Source: Nitriliruptoraceae bacterium
Lineage (GTDB): Bacteria > Actinomycetota > Nitriliruptoria > Nitriliruptorales > Nitriliruptoraceae
Assembly (NCBI GenBank): GCA_007121975.1
Contig: SKJO01000092.1
Span: forward strand, 1 to 15,071
Direction: 5' to 3'
Length of the DNA: 15,071 bases
Position numbers and translations under genes: made by a program. The notes below the pieces were generated by a model, which saw nothing but the letters and a program-made list of their open reading frames with translations, did no database searches and had not been told where the DNA came from. Of this stretch, positions 6,783-12,510 are shown one piece after another (the stretch's first letter is position 1; the number at the start of each line of letters is the position of its first letter).

Positions 6783-7645
6783 GCCGGGGACTGCTCGCCT
6801 GGGTCGACGGTCGGCTGGTGCCGGTGGAGCAGGCATCCGTCTCCGTCTACGACCGGGGCTTCCGCTCCGGCGAGGGCGTGTTCGAGACGCTGCGGGCGTA
6901 CGGCGAGCACGTGTTCCGGCTCGGCGCGCACCTCGACCGGGCCCGCGCCGGCGCCACCGAACTCGGCTTCGAGGCGGGGCAGGCCGACCAGCTCGCCACG
7001 GCCGTGCAGGCCACCGCCAGCGCCAACCTCGCGGCGCTGGGCGGCGCGGACTCGGCCCTGCGCCTGACGGTGTCGGCCGGGACCATCGACCCGCACTCGC
7101 CCTTCCCCGGCACCCCGGGCGGCCCCCCGACCGTGGTGGTCACCTCCCATGCGCTGCGCCCCACCCCACCGAGCGCCACCGCCGTCACCGTCCCGCTGGC
7201 CCGGGAGCTCCCCCACGTCAAGGCCGTGTCCTACCTGGTGGCGGTCACGGCCCGGCGCCGCGCCCGCGAGCAGGGCGCGGACGAGGCGCTGCTGACCGGC
7301 GCCGACGGGCGCATCCTCGAAGGTGCCAGCAGCAACGTCTTCCTCGTGCGCGACGGCTCACTGATCACCCCGCCGCTGACCGGGGTCCTCGCCGGCGTGA
7401 CCCGCAGCGTCGTGGTGACCGTCGCCGGACGGCTGGGCATCCCGCTCGCGCAGCGCGACGTCGCGGCCGCCGAACTGCTCGGCGCCGACGAGGCGTTGCT
7501 GACCGCCACCACCCGGGAGATCGTGCCGCTGGTTGCCGTCGACGGCCGGCCGATCGGTGCCGGGGTACCGGGAGCGGTGACCCGACGGCTGCAGGCCGGC
7601 TACCGCGACGAGGTGGCCCGGGAGCTCATGGGTCGATCCCGCTGA
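6779..7645 (+). CDS. pabC: Aminodeoxychorismate lyase (PLP fold type IV)
   Basis: Encodes 288 residues of the fold-type IV PLP family shared by aminodeoxychorismate lyase, branched-chain aminotransferase and D-amino acid aminotransferase. The lyase cleaves 4-amino-4-deoxychorismate to p-aminobenzoate and pyruvate. The N-terminal segment VYDRGFRSGEGVFETLRAYG (23-42) is typical. Lys148 in LPHVKAVSYLVAV is the likely PLP lysine, and Glu181 in ILEGASSNVFLV the cofactor-contacting glutamate. The fold alone would not separate lyase from aminotransferase; the ATGA overlap with pabB decides the call. The final 20 bases overlap the end of npdG on the other strand. Confidence 0.9.
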   Translation: MSRGLLAWVDGRLVPVEQASVSVYDRGFRSGEGVFETLRAYGEHVFRLGAHLDRARAGATELGFEAGQADQLATAVQATASANLAALGGADSALRLTVSAGTIDPHSPFPGTPGGPPTVVVTSHALRPTPPSATAVTVPLARELPHVKAVSYLVAVTARRRAREQGADEALLTGADGRILEGASSNVFLVRDGSLITPPLTGVLAGVTRSVVVTVAGRLGIPLAQRDVAAAELLGADEALLTATTREIVPLVAVDGRPIGAGVPGAVTRRLQAGYRDEVARELMGRSR

Positions 7646-8291
7646 AGCGCACGCCCGCGTGGGCCCGGTAGCGCTTGTTGAGCGCGAGCAGCACCGTGGT
7701 CAGGTCCTCGACCGGTCCGGCCAGACGCAGCGGGCCGGCCAGCAGCGGCCGCACCCCCTCGAGACGGGCGGCGAGCTCGAGCACGACCTCGACGGCCTGC
7801 TCGTCGTCGCCGACGACCGGAACGTCGTCGTCCATCGGCTGCTCGACGCGCGCCAACGTCCGGGCCGACAGCGAGTGGAAGGCCCCGACCACGCGGGCAC
7901 CGGGCAGCCGGGCGGCGACGGCCGCGGCGGCCGAGCCCTCGGCGACCGGCACCGGATAGGGACCGGCGGCGTCGAAGGCCAGCGGGTTGACCGCACTGAC
8001 CACGATGCGGTCGGTGAGCTGGTCCGCGAGTGGCGCCAGTGCCTCGTCCAACCCGTCGAACGGGACGGTGATCAGGACCACGTCCGCGCCGGCCACCACC
8101 TCGAGGTTGCTGCCTCCGGAGACCTCGGCGGCGGCCGGCCCGGCCAACGCGGCGATGTCGGCGGCCGCCTGCTGGCCCCGTTCGGGGCGGCGTGAGCCGA
8201 TCGCCGTCACGATCCCGGCCCGGGCCCAGCGTGCCGCCAGTCCCTTGCCCAGGGGGCCGGTGCCCCCGACGAACCCGATGCGCTGAACCAC
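7626..8291 (-). CDS. npdG: NADPH-dependent F420 reductase (F420H2:NADP+ oxidoreductase)
   Basis: Encodes 221 residues, the family length. The enzyme passes hydride between NADPH and the deazaflavin cofactor F420. Residues 5-15 (IGFVGGTGPLG) form the dinucleotide-binding loop of the first strand. SRR at 32-34 follows the second strand and suits the 2'-phosphate of NADP. VVLITVPFDGLDEAL and VVSAVNPLAFD continue the Rossmann domain, and GAFHSLSARTL and DDVPVVGDDEQA are typical of the C-terminal half. The GTG at 8291 has GAGGAG six bases upstream, an excellent site. The gene implies that the organism makes F420, which fits an actinobacterium. It is convergent with pabC with a 20-nt overlap and stands alone on its strand. 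Confidence 0.93.
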   Translation of the reverse strand: MVQRIGFVGGTGPLGKGLAARWARAGIVTAIGSRRPERGQQAAADIAALAGPAAAEVSGGSNLEVVAGADVVLITVPFDGLDEALAPLADQLTDRIVVSAVNPLAFDAAGPYPVPVAEGSAAAAVAARLPGARVVGAFHSLSARTLARVEQPMDDDVPVVGDDEQAVEVVLELAARLEGVRPLLAGPLRLAGPVEDLTTVLLALNKRYRAHAGVRFSGIDP

Positions 8292-8354
8292 GTGGTACTC
8301 CTCGTCGGGCGCCGATCCTGCCAGACCAGGCCGCGCGGCGCACCTCGGGCTGCG

Positions 8355-8373
8355 CACCGCGGTGGGGTAGACT
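8355..8373 (+). promoter_or_regulatory. Candidate promoter with palindromic operator-like site
   Basis: TAGACT at 8368-8373 is a good actinobacterial -10 form (TAnnnT) upstream of the alpha/beta hydrolase gene. Three bases before it is a perfect 10-bp palindrome, CACCGCGGTG, at 8355-8364, inside the region that would be the -35/-10 spacer. A repressor could act there. No good -35 hexamer is visible, and short GC palindromes are common in such DNA. The leader from this promoter would be about 110 bases. Confidence 0.28.
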
Positions 8374-8426
8374 CCCGTCGCAGACACGGCGCGCCCCGTG
8401 CGGCCGTGGTCGCGGCGGCGGCTGCG

Positions 8427-8464
8427 GGCACGTCCCAGGTTCACCAGCACTGGGTGTCCGTGCC
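8427..8464 (+). promoter_or_regulatory. Two-part stem-loop in the hydrolase 5' leader
   Basis: The outer stem GGCACG (8427-8432) pairs perfectly with CGTGCC (8459-8464). After a 1/4-base internal loop, CCCAG (8434-8438) pairs with CTGGG (8450-8454) around an 11-base loop. Eleven pairs in total end 26 bases before the GTG at 8491 and leave the ribosome binding site AGAGG (8481-8485) free. There is no T-run, so it is not a standard terminator. It could be a leader structure or a chance fold of GC-rich DNA. Confidence 0.35.
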
Positions 8465-8490
8465 TCCGCAGCGACGAGGGAGAGGTCCAG

Positions 8491-9420
8491 GTGGCCCGGA
8501 AACCCGACGGCCGATTGCGCTGGCACCGCACCACTCTGGACGGCCGCACGGCGGTGTACGGCGAAGCGGGCGACGGGCCTCCGGTGATCTTCCTGCACGG
8601 GTGGGGTCTGTCCGCGCGCTCCTACGCCAAGGCCCTGCCGATGATCGCCGCCACCGGTGCGCGCGTGCTCGCACCGGCCCTGCCCGGGTTCGGACGCAGC
8701 GACGCCCTGCCCGGCGAGTACACCTTCGAGAAGCTGGCCCGCTGGGTCGATGCCCTGCTCGAGCACGCCGACGTCGACGAACCCGCCGCGTTCGTCGGGC
8801 ACTCCTTCGGCGGAGGCGTGGCCACCGCCACCGCCTGGCACTACCCCGACCGGGCCCGCTCGCTGACGTTGGTCAACTCGGTCGGCGGCTCGGTGTGGAA
8901 GAAGGACGACGAACAGCGCGGCGGCCGCCTGCTGGTCGATCGGCCGCTGTGGGACTGGGGGCTGCGCCTGCCGACCGAGTTCGGCCAGCGCGACTACCGG
9001 CGGGTACTGCCGGTGGTGCTGCGCGACATCGTCGGCAACGCCCTGTCCAACCCGGCGGCGGTGTGGCGCGCGGCGGATCTCGCCCGGCAGGCGGATCTGC
9101 GCACCGAACTGTCGACCCTGGCCGAGCGCGGCCTGCCGGTTTCGATCCTGTGGGGCTCGGAGGACACCGTCGTCCCCGAGGCGACCTTCCTGGCGATGTG
9201 CGAGGCCGCCGGCGCCCCCGGCGACATCATCGCCGACGCAGGCCACTCCTGGCTGCTGGCCGACCCGGAGGGCTTCGGCGAGTTGGTCACCAACTCACTG
9301 ACCGTGCGGCGCACGCTGGACGAACGCACCACCGACCCGCACGACGTCCATGACGGCGTGCCGGCCGACCATCCTGCCGGCGAGGAACCCGGCGGTCACC
9401 CCACCTCAGCGACCGCCTGA
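8491..9420 (+). CDS. Alpha/beta hydrolase
   Basis: Encodes 309 residues of the alpha/beta hydrolase fold. The oxyanion segment is FLHGWG (34-39). PALPGFGRSD (62-71) is the conserved strand-4 loop. The nucleophile elbow GHSFGG places Ser105. WGSEDTVVP gives acid Asp225, and AGHSWL the catalytic His252, so the triad is complete. A variable cap lies between about 130 and 200. The substrate cannot be told; esterase, epoxide hydrolase-like or C-C hydrolase roles are all possible. Residues after about 278 form a polar tail rich in His, Asp, Pro and Gly that is probably disordered and unusual for the family. The GTG at 8491 follows AGAGG by five bases. It has its own leader with a palindrome and a stem-loop, and converges on the next gene with a 10-base gap. 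Confidence 0.92.
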   Translation: MARKPDGRLRWHRTTLDGRTAVYGEAGDGPPVIFLHGWGLSARSYAKALPMIAATGARVLAPALPGFGRSDALPGEYTFEKLARWVDALLEHADVDEPAAFVGHSFGGGVATATAWHYPDRARSLTLVNSVGGSVWKKDDEQRGGRLLVDRPLWDWGLRLPTEFGQRDYRRVLPVVLRDIVGNALSNPAAVWRAADLARQADLRTELSTLAERGLPVSILWGSEDTVVPEATFLAMCEAAGAPGDIIADAGHSWLLADPEGFGELVTNSLTVRRTLDERTTDPHDVHDGVPADHPAGEEPGGHPTSATA

Positions 9421-9430
9421 GCCGGCGGCT

Positions 9431-10117
9431 TCAGCCGACGTCGTCGAGGTCCTCGAGCCCGAGCGCGACCATCCGACGACGGTGCCCGCTGATGACCTCG
9501 ATCGCCAGGCGCTTGACGCGCCGCTCGGAGGTCTCACCCTCGGCCCGGTCGGCATCGAGCAGCACCCGCAGCGCGTCGGTGTCCGACATCACGCCCTGGT
9601 AGGCGCTCAGCGCCCGGCCGAGCAGGTCGGCCACGATGCCCCGCGCGCGCTCACGGGCGGCATCATCGACCAGCAGTTCGGACAACGACCGGGTGGCGCT
9701 GCGCTCGAACTGGTCGCGGTCGGCGATCGAGGCCAGCACCACCTCGGCGGTGGCCTCATCGAGCGCCCCGGCGATCTCGCGGCCGAAGTCGGCGGCGATC
9801 GGCAGGCCGAGTGCGAAGAAGGTGCAGGCCCCGAACCAGTCGTCGAGCGGGGCTTGGTCGAAGTAGCGGTCGAAATGGGGACGCTGGCGGTCCATCACCG
9901 TGAACGCGAGGTCGGTGCGGGCGGCCAGCAGGTCCCGCAGCCCGAGGTAGCCCTCGTGCTCGTGGCGGGCGAAGCAGGCCAGCTCGTCGGCATGCTCGGT
10001 GCCGATCGCGTAGCGGATCGCCCGCGCTGCCGCCTCGAAGGCACGCAGCTGCCCGTAGGCCAGCGCGCCGAGCAGTTCGACGGTGGCCAGCTCGATGCGC
10101 TCGTCATGATCGGTCAC
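9431..10117 (-). CDS. Ferritin-like fold protein (actinobacterial MiaE-like family)
   Basis: Encodes 228 mostly helical residues. The segments AYGQLRAFEAAARA (20-33), HEHEGYLGLRDLL (52-64) and GLPIAADFGREIAGALD (104-120) resemble the actinobacterial ferritin-like proteins often annotated as MiaE-like, after the diiron hydroxylase of tRNA-ms2i6A. Recalled relatives carry Glu-x-x-His pairs for the diiron site. Here I do not find a clear Glu-x-x-His, and the second site reads IADRDQFERSA with glutamine (Gln136) where I expect histidine. Metal binding is therefore in doubt. This alignment is from memory. The GTG at 10117 follows AAAGGCGGG; an in-frame GTG at 10135 would add six residues. It lies 54 bases downstream of the iclR-type gene on the same strand and may share its transcript. 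Confidence 0.72.
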   Translation of the reverse strand: MTDHDERIELATVELLGALAYGQLRAFEAAARAIRYAIGTEHADELACFARHEHEGYLGLRDLLAARTDLAFTVMDRQRPHFDRYFDQAPLDDWFGACTFFALGLPIAADFGREIAGALDEATAEVVLASIADRDQFERSATRSLSELLVDDAARERARGIVADLLGRALSAYQGVMSDTDALRVLLDADRAEGETSERRVKRLAIEVISGHRRRMVALGLEDLDDVG

Positions 10118-10150
10118 GGACCCGCCTTTCGTCACCGCCGGCCTCCGACG

Positions 10151-10178
10151 GCGCCGTTCAGGTGGCGCCGTTCAGGTG
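10151..10178. repeat. Perfect 14-bp tandem duplication spanning an iclR stop codon
   Basis: The unit gcgccgttcaggtg occurs twice in a row (10151-10164 and 10165-10178) with no mismatch. It covers the last codons and TGA (10172-10174) of the IclR-type gene on the minus strand, so a second copy of the end of the gene lies just after the stop. Fourteen is not a multiple of three. The pattern looks like a recent slippage or duplication event and may have reset the C-terminus. Confidence 0.85.
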
Positions 10179-10900
10179 GCGCGCCGCGGCCGCCATCCGA
10201 GCCGCTCGGAGATCTCGCGGGCGGAGCGCAGCACGCGCAGCGCGATCGACTCAGGGTCGGGCAGCCGGGCGTTGGGGGCCACGATACCCACCGCCGCCAC
10301 CGCCCGTCCGGTGTGGTCGAACACCGGGGCCGCAACCCCCGAGGCGCCCGGCTCGAGCTCGTCGCGGGTGTAGGCCACGCCGCGCTGGCGCACGCTCTGC
10401 AGCTCAGGGGTGCGCGAGCCCTCGGGCAGGAACGCGAGCAGCGCCTTGCCGTGGGCGGCCACCCCCAGCGGATGACGGAAGCCGACGCGGTAGTTGACCT
10501 GCACGAAGCGGTCGCCGGGTTCGATGACCTCGACCACGACCATGTCGTCGCGGTCCCGCACCGCCAGGCAGGCGGTCTCCCCGGTGTCCTCGCTCAGTCC
10601 CCGCAGCGGGGGCCCGGCCAACCGGCGCACCTCGAGCCCCTGCGCGGCCCGCACCCCGAGCTCGAGCATCGCCAGTCCGAGCCGGTACCGGCGCGAATCG
10701 GCGTCCCGGGTCACGAACCCCTCGCCGGTCAACGTGTCGAGCAGGCGGTAGAGCACCGCCCGGTCGAGCTTGGTCGCCTCCGCGAGTGCCGACACGGTCG
10801 CGCCGTCGGGATGCTCACCGAGTGCGTTGAGCAGGGCGAGTCCCCGCGATAGCGTGCGCGACCCACTGGCCCTGCGGCCACTCTCCTCGTCCGCTGCCAC
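10172..10900 (-). CDS. IclR-family transcriptional regulator
   Basis: Encodes 242 residues, the usual family length. The N-terminal winged helix-turn-helix spans about 14-75: RTLSRGLALLNAL, then ATVSALAEATKLDRAVLYRLLDTL as helix-turn-helix and GFVTRDADSRRYRLG as wing. The C-terminal effector domain includes HPLGVAAHGKALLAFLPEG (143-161) and the family signature GVAYTRDELEPGASGVAAPV (174-193) ending in VAAVGI. The GTG at 10900 has AGGAGG eight bases upstream, an excellent site. The ligand is unknown; IclR proteins often sense small acids and control the neighbouring catabolic genes. It diverges from clpP, with a 9-bp inverted repeat 36-61 bases before its start that may be its operator. Its 3' end is overlapped by a 14-bp tandem duplication. 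Confidence 0.93.
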   Translation of the reverse strand: MAADEESGRRASGSRTLSRGLALLNALGEHPDGATVSALAEATKLDRAVLYRLLDTLTGEGFVTRDADSRRYRLGLAMLELGVRAAQGLEVRRLAGPPLRGLSEDTGETACLAVRDRDDMVVVEVIEPGDRFVQVNYRVGFRHPLGVAAHGKALLAFLPEGSRTPELQSVRQRGVAYTRDELEPGASGVAAPVFDHTGRAVAAVGIVAPNARLPDPESIALRVLRSAREISERLGWRPRRAT

Positions 10901-10935
10901 CTGTGTTCCCTCCTGTCGGTCACCGAGACACGGCA

Positions 10936-10961
10936 TGCAGGTCCCACCCCCCGGACCTGCA
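10936..10961. promoter_or_regulatory. Perfect 9-bp inverted repeat upstream of iclR, possible operator
   Basis: TGCAGGTCC (10936-10944) and GGACCTGCA (10953-10961) are exact reverse complements separated by eight bases, mostly C. The element lies in the 270-base divergent region between the IclR-type gene (start 10900) and clpP (start 11171), close to the iclR start, where autoregulatory sites of this family usually sit. No T-run follows, so a terminator is unlikely. The rest of the region (10962-11134) shows no gene and only short palindromes. Confidence 0.42.
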
Positions 10962-11134
10962 CCCTGCCCCCGCCAGGCGGGAGAGCGAAAGCGCACGCGA
11001 GGGTGCGTTCCTGGCACGTAGTGTGCGGCGCGACCAGCGCACGGTCAAGAGCAACCTCGACCTCGAGGTGGTGGCCATCCGGACGGGCTGCCCGGCTCCG
11101 GCTCAACCTGATCGAGCCTGGCGAGCGCATCGCT

Positions 11135-11140
11135 ACCATG
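11135..11140 (+). promoter_or_regulatory. Possible -10 element for clpP
   Basis: TACCAT fits the TAnnnT form and lies 30 bases before the GTG at 11171, giving a leader of about 24 bases. It overlaps an in-frame ATG (11138) that could be the start instead. No clear -35 hexamer is visible. Confidence 0.2.
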
Positions 11141-11170
11141 CCGCTCCGACCAGCGAGCGAAGGTGACGAG

Positions 11171-11740
11171 GTGTCCGACGAGATCGAGAAGCTGCTCGGT
11201 GGGCAGCGACGCGCCTACGACAAGCTCTTCGAGCAGCGCATCGTGTTCCTCAAGGGCCCCCTCGAAGACGAGAACGGCGATCAGCTCATCGCGCAGCTGC
11301 TCGCGCTCGACGCCGACTCCCAGGACGACATCACGCTGTACGTCAACTCGCCGGGCGGGATCATCACCGGCATGTTCGCGCTGTACGACTCGATCCAGTT
11401 GCTGTCCAGCAAGGTCAACACCCGGTGCGTGGGCCTGGCGGCCTCCGCGGCCGCGTTCCTGCTGTGCACCGGCACCGGGACCCGCGCCGCCACCGAGAAC
11501 GCCCGGATCATGATCCACCAGCCGCTTGGCGGCGCCCGTGGCACCGCCAAGGACATCGAGATCCAGGCCAAGAACATCGTCTGGATGCGCGAACGCATCA
11601 ACGAGATCATGGCGGAGCGCTCCGGACAGACCGTCGAGAAGATCCGCAAGGACACCGACCGTGATTTCTGGATGACCGCCGCCGAGGCGGTGGAGTACGG
11701 GCTGATCGACGAGGTCGTCGAGCCGGGCCGGGGCAGCTGA
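11171..11740 (+). CDS. clpP: ATP-dependent Clp protease proteolytic subunit
   Basis: Encodes 189 residues, a standard ClpP length with no long propeptide. ClpP forms the barrel-shaped serine peptidase that degrades proteins fed by a Clp ATPase. The triad is visible: Ser92 in GLAASAAAFLL, His116 in RIMIHQPLGG and Asp165 in TDRDFWM. The 49-residue His-Asp spacing is as in E. coli. YVNSPGG (57-63) and AVEYGLIDEV (173-182) are conserved. The active-site stretch ASAAA, instead of ASMGA, recalls mycobacterial ClpP2. No second clpP, clpX or tig is adjacent, so it is either a stand-alone or partner subunit. The GTG at 11171 follows GAAGG by seven bases. The ATG at 11138 (11 residues longer) lacks a well-placed site. 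The next gene starts six bases after the stop. Confidence 0.96.
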   Translation: MSDEIEKLLGGQRRAYDKLFEQRIVFLKGPLEDENGDQLIAQLLALDADSQDDITLYVNSPGGIITGMFALYDSIQLLSSKVNTRCVGLAASAAAFLLCTGTGTRAATENARIMIHQPLGGARGTAKDIEIQAKNIVWMRERINEIMAERSGQTVEKIRKDTDRDFWMTAAEAVEYGLIDEVVEPGRGS

Positions 11741-11745
11741 GCCCG

Positions 11746-12468
11746 ATGGACGGTGAGGTCCGCGTCGCGCTGCTCGAGGCCGACCATGTCGATCCCCCGC
11801 TGCGGCCCATCGCCGGCGACTATGCCGACATGTTCGTCCGAAGCTTCGGGGCCCGCGCCCCCGAGCTGACCTTCGAGCGTGTCGACGTCGTCGGTGGTGC
11901 GCCGCTGCCGGCGGTCGGAGCCCACGACGCGGTGCTGGTCACCGGCTCGCGCCACGGCGTCAGCGACGGTCTGGAGTGGGTGGACGAGCTGTCGGGGTTC
12001 GTGCGCACCGCCGTCGACCGCGCGGTGCCCGTGGTCGGGATCTGCTTCGGCCACCAGCTGATCGCCCACGCGCTGGGCGGACAGGTCGCCCGCGCCGGCA
12101 ACGGCTGGGGCGTGGGCGGACACGACACCAGCGTGCACACCACCCGGGACTGGATGCTGCCCAGCGTCGAGCGCTTCCGGCTGCTGATGAGCCACCAGGA
12201 CCAGGTCGTGGACCTGCCCGACGACGCCACGGTGCTCGCCGCCACCAGCCATGCTCCGATCGCGGCCTTCGAGGTCGGCAGCGCGGTCGGGTTCCAGGGC
12301 CATCCGGAGTTCGCCCCGGCCTACCTCGACGCCCTGCTCGCCGGGCGGATCGAGCGCATCGGCGCGACGCGGGTCGCGCAGGCACGGGCCTCGCTGAGCG
12401 CTCCCACCGACCACGAGCTGGTGACCGACTGGCTCGTCGGCGTGCTGGCCGGACCCGCACGCCGCTAG
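11746..12468 (+). CDS. Class I glutamine amidotransferase-like protein (GuaA-type)
   Basis: Encodes 240 residues of the class I glutaminase fold. The nucleophile is Cys100 in PVVGICFGHQLIAHALGG, with His186 and Glu188 in GFQGHPEF completing the triad. AVLVTGSRHGVSD (62-74) and LLMSHQDQVVDLP (147-159) match the stand-alone family named after the GMP synthase amidotransferase domain. Such proteins act on gamma-glutamyl compounds or supply ammonia; the substrate is unknown. GICFGHQ and the overall pattern do not suit PabA/TrpG, so it is not the missing pab partner. The ATG at 11746 is five bases after the clpP stop with no strong ribosome binding site, so it is probably translated by coupling. 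The NTPase gene follows after 42 bases. Confidence 0.9.
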   Translation: MDGEVRVALLEADHVDPPLRPIAGDYADMFVRSFGARAPELTFERVDVVGGAPLPAVGAHDAVLVTGSRHGVSDGLEWVDELSGFVRTAVDRAVPVVGICFGHQLIAHALGGQVARAGNGWGVGGHDTSVHTTRDWMLPSVERFRLLMSHQDQVVDLPDDATVLAATSHAPIAAFEVGSAVGFQGHPEFAPAYLDALLAGRIERIGATRVAQARASLSAPTDHELVTDWLVGVLAGPARR

Positions 12469-12510
12469 CGTCGGCAGGACAAGGTCCTCGGTCACCACCG
12501 GAAGGTTCCG

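Noticed and set aside
9350..10852. 500-codon plus-strand frame opposite the ferritin-like and IclR-type genes
   Set aside because: It is a low-complexity shadow; the minus frames have ribosome binding sites and recognisable domains.
11746..12468. The amidotransferase as the missing PabA partner of PabB
   Set aside because: It is unlinked to pabB and its motifs fit the stand-alone GuaA-type group rather than PabA/TrpG.
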